A stretch of 45,547 bases of DNA from a virus. Positions 33,937 through 41,000 of the stretch are shown here, in pieces; the first letter of the stretch is position 1, and each line of letters begins with the position of its first letter. The notes beneath the pieces are model-generated. The model saw only the letters and a list, made by a program, of their open reading frames with translations. It had not been told where the DNA came from and did not search any database. The position numbers and the translations under genes were made by a program. The stretch spans positions 1 to 45,547 of IMG/VR virus record IMGVR_UViG_3300020172_003635. One strand, 5' to 3'.

Positions 33937-34233
33937 ATGAAGCTCGACATCCAATGGTGGGCAACCACTAACAACGCCATCGTGGGGTTAATTCCCCTAG
34001 ATGGCAAAACCGCTGTGATCCGTGAGGGTCATGACGGTAACTTCGTCGGCTATAAGGCTGACGAGGTAACCCTTCAGCACATAGCTTGTGCAGGCGATAT
34101 ATTCGCTTTGTACGCTGTGTGCAGGAAGGGTAACAGGGTTGAGGAGATTCGTCTCCTTAACCCCGTCCTTATGGATCTCTTGGGAATTGACCCCAACGAG
34201 ATCGTAAGGGCCACTACCCCTTATCTGGGATAG
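33937..34233 (+). CDS. 98-aa protein, function unknown
   Basis: A 98-aa protein; I chose the ATG at 33937, which has AAAGGGGG five bases upstream, because the longer frame starts inside the terminator. The N-terminal half is beta-rich (MKLDIQWWATTNNAIVGLIP and KTAVIREGHDGNFVGYKADE); the C-terminal half is helical and mixed (NRVEEIRLLNPVLMDLLGID). No cysteine cluster, membrane helix or active-site motif. It is a single-gene unit in the cassette array. Family not recognised. Confidence 0.65.
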   Translation: MKLDIQWWATTNNAIVGLIPLDGKTAVIREGHDGNFVGYKADEVTLQHIACAGDIFALYAVCRKGNRVEEIRLLNPVLMDLLGIDPNEIVRATTPYLG

Positions 34234-34248
34234 TGAAAGAAGAAGGTT

Positions 34249-34289
34249 GTTTCCTCTGGGGCTTTTGCCTTGGAGGAAACACCTTTTTT
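34249..34289 (+). terminator. Hairpin terminator, cassette 6
   Basis: Stem 34249-34280 with outer GTTTCCTC and GAGGAAAC, a compensated version of the usual CCCC/GGGG pairing, loop TTTT, then ACC and T6. Confidence 0.88.
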
Positions 34290-34309
34290 GAGTATAGGCC
34301 AATGGTCTA
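34284..34309 (+). promoter_or_regulatory. TTTTTT-N4-ATAG motif with 5' hairpin, copy 6
   Basis: TTTTTTGAGTATAGG (34284-34298), then hairpin TAGGCC-AAT-GGTCTA. About 70 nt of leader precede the next start. Confidence 0.65.
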
Positions 34310-34367
34310 TGCCTGGGTGTGTGTTGTAGCCCTGTCAATCCTGACTAAAGTAACAAAGGAGGCCATC

Positions 34368-34562
34368 GTGCCTAATTACCAGAGAAGAAGGCGTACTCTT
34401 GGTGCGCTTATTATCTTTACTTTCATGCTAACAGTACTGCGTTGGCAAGGGTATTACGGGCTAATGCCTGTGTCCCCTTGGGCATGGTCAGTTGGTATTG
34501 CAGCTTTTAGTACTGCATTCGTACTCCGTATGTGGGTTTTAATTAACCGTTACATGTGGTAA
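34368..34562 (+). CDS. 64-aa two-helix membrane protein
   Basis: A 64-aa protein. I chose the GTG at 34368 because AAAGGAGG lies five bases upstream; the open frame extends further up but only through terminator and leader. The product has a basic N-terminus (PNYQRRRR) and two hydrophobic helices (LGALIIFTFMLTVL at about 11-24 and WAWSVGIAAFSTAFVLRMWV at about 39-58). The basic start suggests N-in topology. A small membrane effector, holin-like or host-modifying; no family recognised. Confidence 0.65.
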   Translation: MPNYQRRRRTLGALIIFTFMLTVLRWQGYYGLMPVSPWAWSVGIAAFSTAFVLRMWVLINRYMW

Positions 34563-34578
34563 TAAATAAATAATTGAG

Positions 34579-34630
34579 TTGTTCCCCGGGGATTGGCAGA
34601 AATGCTGGTCCTCGGGGAAACACCTTTTTT
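34579..34630 (+). terminator. Hairpin terminator, cassette 7
   Basis: Outer stem TTCCCCG with CGGGGAA and an inner GGATTGGC/GCTGGTCC arm (34579-34621), then CACC and T6. A longer loop than its relatives. Confidence 0.8.
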
Positions 34631-34651
34631 GAGTATAGACCAAAGGGTTTA
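34625..34651 (+). promoter_or_regulatory. TTTTTT-N4-ATAG motif with 5' hairpin, copy 7
   Basis: TTTTTTGAGTATAGA (34625-34639), hairpin TAGACC-AAAG-GGTTTA, then an AAAGGAGG SD. Confidence 0.65.
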
Positions 34652-34681
34652 TCCACGATACCTCGGAAAGGAGGTGAAAAC

Positions 34682-34912
34682 ATGGAACTTCAAGACCGTG
34701 AAGTACGTTGTTTTGTCTGCGGACGAACAACAGACCACTCGGGCGAGCACGACGATTTGGTCGGGCTTGACCTGGTCAAGTATACAGATGCTGGTGTCGA
34801 ATGGACCGATTTTGGTCGATTCGTCAAAAGCCAGCATAAAGATCTAGTAGGCAGGGTTGATACCTTGCTTGCTGATCTTTGTAATGTCCGCATTAGCTTC
34901 GACAGGAGCTGA
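34682..34912 (+). CDS. 76-aa protein with CxxC, function unknown
   Basis: A 76-aa protein from the ATG at 34682 (AAAGGAGG seven bases upstream). CFVC at residues 10-13 and His residues at about 18 and 22 (TTDHSGEHDDLVGLDLVKYT) could bind one metal ion. The rest is acidic then helical (QHKDLVGRVDTLLADLCNVR). A second Cys in the helix is unpaired. A single-gene unit; resembles small phage zinc-finger proteins in general, without a specific family. Confidence 0.65.
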   Translation: MELQDREVRCFVCGRTTDHSGEHDDLVGLDLVKYTDAGVEWTDFGRFVKSQHKDLVGRVDTLLADLCNVRISFDRS

Positions 34913-34925
34913 TACGGACAACACT

Positions 34926-34968
34926 GTTTCCCCTGGGGTCTTCGGGCCCTGGGGGAAACTTCTTTTTT
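34926..34968 (+). terminator. UUCG-loop terminator, cassette 8
   Basis: Stem 34926-34959 with TTCG loop and outer GTTTCCCC/GGGGAAAC; the inner arm differs from cassettes 1 and 2. Followed by TTC and T6. Confidence 0.9.
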
Positions 34969-34990
34969 GAGTATAGACCAACGAGGTCTA
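34963..34990 (+). promoter_or_regulatory. TTTTTT-N4-ATAG motif with 5' hairpin, copy 8
   Basis: TTTTTTGAGTATAGA (34963-34977), then a perfect 6-bp hairpin TAGACC-AACGA-GGTCTA; A-U replaces the G-U found with GGCC copies. Confidence 0.7.
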
Positions 34991-35014
34991 CTCTAATCCT
35001 GAAAGGGGATTGTA

Positions 35015-35344
35015 ATGAAGAAAGTTGAATGGTGTGGATGCATGCAGGTGCGTTCACCTAAGGAGGGCTTTGCTGATATTTTCAGCAGGGAGCTCGTTGG
35101 AGGAAAGCCGGTTGGAGAGCTTTATGAGCTTTTCGATGTGAAGAGCTGGGAAGAATTTAAAGATGAACTAAGCGATGTTGCTTGGGGATTCGGAAGAATT
35201 CTTGGCGGTTTGATGAACAAGGCATACGTGCGTGTGCCTGGGGACCAGATTCACTACCGTAAGGTTGTGGATCGTGTTGAGGAATACGGTTGCATGCGCA
35301 GCCGACGCTTCTTGATTGACGGGGAGTGCCCCAACAAGAAGTAA
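35015..35344 (+). CDS. MazG-like nucleotide pyrophosphohydrolase (probable)
   Basis: A 109-aa protein with GAAAGGGG before the ATG. The segment SWEEFKDELSDVAWGFGRIL (about residues 44-63) fits the E-x2-E ... E-x2-D metal-binding helices of the all-alpha NTP-pyrophosphatase (MazG/dUTPase-like) group, with an upstream Glu-containing helix (GELYELFDV). Such enzymes hydrolyse (d)NTPs or (p)ppGpp precursors and are common in phages. The length suits a single-domain member. Residues at the N-terminus (WCGCMQ) are unusual for the family. Assigned from the helix pattern only, so moderate confidence. Confidence 0.6.
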   Translation: MKKVEWCGCMQVRSPKEGFADIFSRELVGGKPVGELYELFDVKSWEEFKDELSDVAWGFGRILGGLMNKAYVRVPGDQIHYRKVVDRVEEYGCMRSRRFLIDGECPNKK

Positions 35345-35360
35345 GCAGTAATAAGGATGT

Positions 35361-35409
35361 GGCCTCGGGGAACTTGCCCCGGGGCCTTGTGCTTAAAGCT
35401 TTATTTTTT
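35361..35409 (+). terminator. Hairpin terminator, cassette 9
   Basis: GGCC-T-CGGGG paired with CCCCG-G-GGCC (35361-35386), followed by TTGTGCTTAAAGC and T6. The sequence is unrelated to the GTTTCCCC family of the earlier cassettes. Confidence 0.75.
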
Positions 35410-35440
35410 GACAATAGGCCTCCGAACGGAGTAAGAGGCC
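35404..35440 (+). promoter_or_regulatory. TTTTTT-N4-ATAG motif with 5' hairpin, copy 9
   Basis: TTTTTTGACAATAGG (35404-35418), followed by a longer stem GGCCTC/GAGGCC (35417-35440 region) or inner CTCC/GGAG. Variable positions 7-10 are GACA rather than GAGT. Confidence 0.6.
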
Positions 35441-35452
35441 GGAAAGGTTGTC

Positions 35453-35908
35453 ATGAAGAAGGCTGTTATTGTTGACGTAGACCTCACCTTGGTGGGGGAC
35501 ACTCCATTTGATATGGATCGTTGTCACTCGTTTAGCTACTTGAAAGAGTGGCACATTAACACACTTCAGGCAGAAAAGCTTGAGGTTGGTGTTGAATTGG
35601 CGAAGTTCTTTTATGCGGGAGGATTTGATTTGGTGATCATGACCGCTCGTGATGTGACGGGCCGGGAAGAACTGATGATGAAGCTCAAGGAATTGGGTAT
35701 TCATCGATTATTCACTGAGATTCTCATGCGAGAGTCAGTGGATAACGGAAAGCCCTCAGACTTCGTCAAGGGCAAGATGATCGATGCTGTTGAGCACAAA
35801 TACAAGTTTGTGTTCGCGATGGACGATGCAAATCACAATTTGTATCGAAGTCGGGGCATCAAGATCTTTGACGCAAACAATTGGAATGGAAAGGAGGTGA
35901 ACTCATGA
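35453..35908 (+). CDS. HAD-family polynucleotide phosphatase (PseT-like)
   Basis: A 151-aa single-domain HAD phosphatase. Seen: motif I VIVDVDLTLV (nucleophile D8, acid D10, T12), motif II region VIMTARD (about 62-68), a Lys in SDFVKGKMIDAV for motif III, and the acidic motif FAMDDANHNLYRSRGIKIFD. This order and sequence match the 3'-phosphatase half of T4 polynucleotide kinase/phosphatase; the kinase half is absent. The expected role is removing 3'-phosphates from nicked RNA or DNA ends. SD is GAAAGG. Its stop overlaps the next start (ATGA), so the 94-aa Cys protein is co-translated. Confidence 0.82.
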   Translation: MKKAVIVDVDLTLVGDTPFDMDRCHSFSYLKEWHINTLQAEKLEVGVELAKFFYAGGFDLVIMTARDVTGREELMMKLKELGIHRLFTEILMRESVDNGKPSDFVKGKMIDAVEHKYKFVFAMDDANHNLYRSRGIKIFDANNWNGKEVNS

Positions 35909-36189
35909 GTATGTTCGCCAAGTACTGCACCCTTTGTGTCAAAAGGGGACGCAAGAATCCACCTGCTCCAGTACATCGGAGTAAGGTGTGGGCATATTGC
36001 CATGACTGCTATGTAGAGCAGTTTCCGGCAATGTCGATTAAGCGGGGCTATATCGAAGCTCCGCCTAAGACACCGAAACAGCCCAAGGAAAGGGTTGTGG
36101 AAATATTTGTTCAGACTTCTCTCTTCGAGAAGGAGGACAAGTTTAATATCCGCAAATTCGGTTGTGGATGCCAAGGGCTTCTGCCATAA
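35905..36189 (+). CDS. 94-aa Cys-rich zinc-finger-like protein
   Basis: A 94-aa protein from the ATG at 35905 (AAAGGAGG six bases upstream, overlapping the previous stop as ATGA). CTLC (residues 8-11) and CHDC (about 33-36) form a zinc-ribbon; a C-terminal CGC follows Phe-Gly. The middle is Pro/Lys-rich (PPKTPKQPKERVVEIFV). Translational coupling to the phosphatase suggests the two may act on the same nucleic acid. No family recognised. Confidence 0.65.
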   Translation: MSMFAKYCTLCVKRGRKNPPAPVHRSKVWAYCHDCYVEQFPAMSIKRGYIEAPPKTPKQPKERVVEIFVQTSLFEKEDKFNIRKFGCGCQGLLP

Positions 36190-36206
36190 CGGTGGGAGCT
36201 ACAAAG

Positions 36207-36260
36207 AGGCCTCAGGTCTGGTGCTCGAAAGAGTGCTGGGCCTGGGGCTTTTCTTATTAT
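36207..36260 (+). terminator. Long GAAA-loop terminator, cassette 10
   Basis: A 20-bp continuous stem including several G-U pairs (36207-36226 with 36231-36250) closed by GAAA, followed by TTCTTATTAT. The next promoter-like motif is 10 bp further on. Confidence 0.82.
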
Positions 36261-36269
36261 CAAAGTTTA

Positions 36270-36294
36270 TTTTTTGAGGATAGACCGCCGGTCT
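36270..36294 (+). promoter_or_regulatory. TTTTTT-N4-ATAG motif with 5' hairpin, copy 10
   Basis: TTTTTTGAGGATAGA (36270-36284), then hairpin AGACC-GCC-GGTCT and a GAAAGGGG SD for the PcfJ-like gene. Preceded by TTATTATCAAAGTTTA, shared with copy 11. Confidence 0.65.
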
Positions 36295-36322
36295 GACTCA
36301 TTCTCTTGAAAGGGGAATTAAC

Positions 36323-37879
36323 ATGAAGAAAGTAATTGAAATTAGTGAAGGGGTTACAGCTACCCTGGAAGACCAAGGTAACCTGTTCGGCAACGTGCTG
36401 AAGGCTCTCACTTATTCAGGTGAGTTCTCTTCCGAAGCAGCACAGGCAATGCTGCTAGGAGAAGAGAATGTCAAACTGAACATCAAGATTGATCATGAGC
36501 CAGTCCGTATGGTAGGTAAGGGCGTCGTTAGCTTCCATCCAGCGGAAAGTATTGCGGACGTCTGGATGATCAGCATTAAGAAATTTGAGAAGCTCAATGG
36601 TAAGGGAGATGTTATCTCTTGTCTGTTGCAGCGCGCAAAGGTTACTCTGCGTGCTCAAGAAGTAATTACAAACAGGTGGAGCCATAAGGTTAATCTCGTA
36701 ATCAATGAAACCCCAGAAGGATTGCGTTATTTCATTAGCGCAAATAATAAGATCTTCTGGGGAGGATGGCACGTGTCAGCAGCACTCGTGTCGACTGGTT
36801 TAAGGAACCGAGATCTAGAAAGCTACACTTCCTGGATGCTCCAACAATACTTCATTAATAATTATGGAGTGGAACAGTTCTATCCAGAATTGAAGTATTA
36901 CTCAATTGGGGAAGGAACAGGGATATCCCTAACGGAGACATCCAATCCATTCATAGTTAAGTCTTTCCATAATAAGAGGGGTGCCAAGGACATTCTCAAT
37001 GGAGTTTATTCTCCGAAAGGTGAGAAATTCCTCGTCAAATCTACCTTTGGTGGACTAGGCGAAATTCGGTCTATGAACCGGCTAATTGCAGCCATGTTCA
37101 CTGTAAGGGCGTTGCGTCATTTTGATCCCAACTTTCTGGCAAAGTTAGATGATCCAATTGATCTGTGGTGTGGAGACATCTCAGGGAAAATGAGAGAAGC
37201 TGATATGGTTAGTGAGTTTTTCAGGATCTTTGGAGCGACTTCAAAGAATTATGAGATGGTCTTCAAGAAGAAAGTGCTAACAGAAGACCTAATAGATGTT
37301 GCCAACTTTGGACCTGAAGATAATTATCCAGTAATTGAAGATAATGTAAGGCTTCTTTCGGATATTCTCAGGACGTTTAAGGACATCAAGTCTAGGCGTT
37401 TGCAGGCGGCCATCAAAGAGCACCTCAAAGGTCATGACATGAATATCATGGAATTCCATGATTATGTGGACGTTGAATATGCCAAAATTCGGCAGGAGAA
37501 CGTTCAAATAAAGGTACCGCAGCTCGCACAATTTGAAGGAGTTGTTTCTCCGGAAATGACATGTGTTGCGCCAACCTGGACACATGACTTGGTTCGGTGG
37601 GGTGCAGAGTACAACATCTGTATTGGCTCCTATTCAAGAAGGGTATTATCCGGAGATACATACTGTGTAGGTTTTAGGAAGCCAGATGGTACGTTCTGGG
37701 GATTTGCCGAGATAAATAAGTCGATGGTTCTCAATCAACTATTGGGCAAACACAATCATCATTTAGACGATGAGCCAAGAAAGGCTATTGAGTCCTACTT
37801 AAAGGATAAGGGAGTGAATGTTTCCATAAATTATTGGGGCGCACCTCGTGGCCTTTACGATGGCCAAGGTAATTTATAG
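36323..37879 (+). CDS. PcfJ-like protein
   Basis: A 518-aa protein. The C-terminal part (about residues 400-500) has the pattern of PcfJ-like domains known from phages and the pCF10 plasmid: a His/Leu/Trp helix, WGAEYNICIGSYSRRVLSGD, a strand pair YCVGFRKPDGTFWGFAEINK, then a Gln-containing strand and KHNHHLDDEP. The N-terminal 390 residues are mixed alpha/beta and unassigned (VKLNIKIDHEPVRMVGKGVV, GGWHVSAALVSTGLRNRDLE). PcfJ function is poorly defined; a nucleic-acid role is usually presumed. It is a single-gene unit directly upstream of the giant fusion gene. Confidence 0.6.
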   Translation: MKKVIEISEGVTATLEDQGNLFGNVLKALTYSGEFSSEAAQAMLLGEENVKLNIKIDHEPVRMVGKGVVSFHPAESIADVWMISIKKFEKLNGKGDVISCLLQRAKVTLRAQEVITNRWSHKVNLVINETPEGLRYFISANNKIFWGGWHVSAALVSTGLRNRDLESYTSWMLQQYFINNYGVEQFYPELKYYSIGEGTGISLTETSNPFIVKSFHNKRGAKDILNGVYSPKGEKFLVKSTFGGLGEIRSMNRLIAAMFTVRALRHFDPNFLAKLDDPIDLWCGDISGKMREADMVSEFFRIFGATSKNYEMVFKKKVLTEDLIDVANFGPEDNYPVIEDNVRLLSDILRTFKDIKSRRLQAAIKEHLKGHDMNIMEFHDYVDVEYAKIRQENVQIKVPQLAQFEGVVSPEMTCVAPTWTHDLVRWGAEYNICIGSYSRRVLSGDTYCVGFRKPDGTFWGFAEINKSMVLNQLLGKHNHHLDDEPRKAIESYLKDKGVNVSINYWGAPRGLYDGQGNL

Positions 37880-37902
37880 TTATAACGCTAGAAGTTGTAA
37901 GT

Positions 37903-37946
37903 AGACCTCAGATCCAGGGTAACACCTGGGTCTGGGGTCTTTTTTA
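37903..37946 (+). terminator. 16-bp stem terminator, cassette 11
   Basis: A continuous 16-bp stem with two G-U pairs (37903-37918 with 37925-37940), loop GTAACA, directly followed by T6. Confidence 0.92.
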
Positions 37947-37959
37947 TTATCAAAGTTTC

Positions 37960-37974
37960 TTTTTTCCCAATAGA
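37960..37974 (+). promoter_or_regulatory. TTTTTT-N4-ATAG motif, copy 11 (first of tandem pair)
   Basis: TTTTTTCCCAATAGA, preceded by TTATTATCAAAGTTTC as in copy 10. About 48 bp upstream of copy 12, so the giant gene has two tandem copies. No good hairpin follows. Confidence 0.55.
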
Positions 37975-38007
37975 CCTTAATGAAAGGGAGTTTGAGGGAA
38001 ATCTTCT

Positions 38008-38044
38008 TTTTTTGACAATAGACCCCCGAACAACCGAAGGGGTC
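38008..38044 (+). promoter_or_regulatory. TTTTTT-N4-ATAG motif with 5' hairpin, copy 12
   Basis: TTTTTTGACAATAGA (38008-38022), then hairpin GACCCC ... GGGGTC (38021-38026 with 38039-38044). Closest motif to the giant gene start. Confidence 0.65.
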
Positions 38045-38055
38045 GGAAAGTAGTC

Positions 38056-41000
38056 ATGGAATCTTCAATCAACAACAATGCTAACAGCAACAGTCCAAAG
38101 GAGGACATCATGCTCAACTTCGAGCAAAAGATGGCTTTTGACGCCATTGTCAAGGGCACGGGCAACGTATTGCTCACAGGAAATGCAGGAACGGGCAAGT
38201 CATTCGTTCTTAAGCAGGCAATCCAGGCTTTGGAGGCTGAGGATCAAAATGTAATGGTTTGCGCCACAACGGGCGTTGCCAGCACCTTGATCAATGGCAA
38301 GACCGTGCATTCGGCACTTGGCATTAACCCGTTCGGGAATGTCAAGTCAAACTTCTCGTCAATGATGAAGAAGTTTGAAGACATTAGCCAGGCTGACCTC
38401 ATTGTCATTGATGAAGTGTCAATGATGTCACCGGATCTGTTGGATCAGATCGATGAAATATTCCGCAAGATGTTTCGCTCTAACAAGCCGTTTGGAGGCA
38501 TGAGATTTGTCTTTGTGGGAGACTTTCTGCAACTCCCGCCGGTGGAAAAGAATGGTCCACCGAAGTTTGTATTTGAATCTAAGGCTTGGGCCAGTGCTCA
38601 GGTCCAGGTCATGCAACTGGTAACAGTTGTACGACAACAGGATAAGACCTTTGCCAATTTCCTGGCCAATATTCGCCAGGCGATCTCGACTCCAAGCACA
38701 TTGGAAGTCATCAAGTCCCGCATGGGCCTTACTCCGGATAAGCCTGTTACCAGGTTTGTCCCGACCAATGCTGAGGCTGATGAGATCAACATCAGTAGCT
38801 TGGCTGCACTGGAGGGGGAGAGCAAGGTCTTTGTCGCAAATGACAAGAACCCGAATAAGTACAACCCTAGCTCTAGTTCCTGGGTGGAAGACACCGAGTA
38901 CTGGGACAAGAACTGCCTTGCCCCAAAGAACTTGGAACTAAAGGTGGGGGCACGTGTTATCTGCCTCAAGAACAGTTCCAATCCTTTGTCACTAGGATTG
39001 GTCAACGGTGACACTGGAACGGTCACACGTCTTGGTGATGCACAGATAGTGGTCTCTTGGGACCGATTTTACGGTGAGGAAGAAGCCGTCGCGGTCACTA
39101 AGTTTGCCCAGGACGATGGGTCCAACTGGAAGACTACCAAAGGCTGTCGGGAACAGTTTCCGCTGAAGCTGGCTTACGCCATCACGATTCATAAGAGCCA
39201 GGGAATGACAATTCCTTCAGCTCGAATCGCTTTGGGCAAGGCCTTTGCCGAAGGTCAGATCTACGTGGCACTGTCACGAGTTCAGACCTTAGAAGGATTG
39301 TACATCGATTCATACAGCCCTCAAGCGCTTAAGGCTTCTGTCAAGGCGCTGAAGTTTTATAACTTGCCGGGAAATGTAACCGGGCAAGAAGCAATTGCGA
39401 TCTCGCACATGGACGAGGTTGCTCAACAGCCTGAGGAGGCAACCATGAAGGAAGTAACAAATAATACCGGTAAGGTTTACGCCGGTTCGGGTTCACGCAG
39501 CCTGAAGGAAGATCCAACGATGTTCGATAAGGTGGTTATGCGCCTAATCGAGATCATCGAGATGAGCAAGCCCACAATGCTCATTACCGGCATGGCCGAG
39601 GGCTTTGATGAAGCTTTGGCTATTGCAGCCATGGCTACAAACACCCCATTGAAGGCAATGGTCCCATTCAAGGGATATTGCAATCATTACTGGGGAGTGA
39701 AGTCTGTTACAGGACGAAATCGCCTTGCTGAATGCAAAGAGATTCTGGCCTATGCCCAGTCTACAGGAGGGGTGGAATACATTTGCTCCGACTGGAATGG
39801 TCCAGATGGCCGTTCTGCAATGATCCACCGCAATGAGGCGATGGCGAATGCCTGTGACAAGGCGTGGATCTATAACCCAGTTACTCCTGGGACCAAGAAG
39901 TTCAAGGAATACTGCGACGCCAACAAGGTGTGGTATTACATCATCAAAATCGACGAGGAAGGCCCTGGGGATACGCCTCAGACGCCAAGCCCAGAAGGTC
40001 CAAAGGAGGACAATATGAGGGAATATGTCATTACCTTCGCAGATGGCACTGAAGAGGTCATCGTCACTGACAAGGGTTTTCTTGCAGTAAAAGAAGATTT
40101 GAAGGGCAGGGGAGACTGCTCTATCAAAAGCTCCAAGAAGGAGCAGACCGTGAATACACCTCAGATCGAGGAAATCCAGGCTTCCATTCAAGAGGCCATT
40201 GAACCGAAAGAGGAAGAGCCTATGAAGCAAGTCGCACCAGAAGCAGCTCTCATTAAGCGCGAACTGCTTACCCCTGAGACTCAGGACTGGTTGGTCTCTA
40301 TCTTGGAGAATGAAATTGCTCCAATGCTCGTAAAGGATGTCAGTTCGTATGCCCCTGGTCGCATGCGCACATGGATGCCATATGAGGCTCCATTGGATAC
40401 CGCTGCCAACATGAGCAAGCCATTTGTGCCGGGAGTCCTGCATGATGAGCTTTGGCAGTTCATTGTTGATTTGTGCCACAAGCATGGGATGAAGGCTCAG
40501 ACGTGCCTGATTTCCAAGGGTGGGAACATTAAACCTCACCGTGACACCACATACGCCGATGCCTGGGCCATGGGCATTAACTTGGGTGCTTGTAACTGGC
40601 ACATCAGCTCTACTCGCGAGGGAGCTAAGCCAGATTTCACTATGGATCTGACAGGAGGTGAAGTGTTTTCGTTCAACAGTAAGCACGTGCATGCTGTGAC
40701 GGATGCTGCACTAGATCGTTGGGCTATCAATGTGTGGGCAATTGCCAACACAAAGGCAGCTAGGGAAGCCCAGATCCATGAGCGAATCAGGCAGATGCTT
40801 GAGGACAATGCTCAGGTAGCTGAATTCATTGACCACCACCAACCCGGTGCTGGCAAAACAATTAAGGAGGAGGAAGTCGTGGAGACACCTCAGATTGAAA
40901 CCACACAGGCATCCATTCAGGATGTCATTGAACCAAAGAACGAGGAAATTATGAAGATCTATCACTGGCTGGAGCAGTCAGACATCGTCGACAAGTTGGG

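Noticed and set aside
31987-34968. The repeated hairpins as a CRISPR array
   Set aside because: Repeats are spaced by hundreds of bases with genes between, end in T-tracts and vary in the stem with compensation; they are terminators.
32024-38022. T7-type promoters for a single-subunit T7-like polymerase
   Set aside because: Only the ATAG end is shared; the rest of the T7 consensus is absent and no T7-like polymerase is visible in this window.
39544-40692. A 382-codon open frame on the minus strand inside the giant gene
   Set aside because: It is antisense to a well-supported coding region with clear domains, has no SD, and exists because of codon bias on the real strand.
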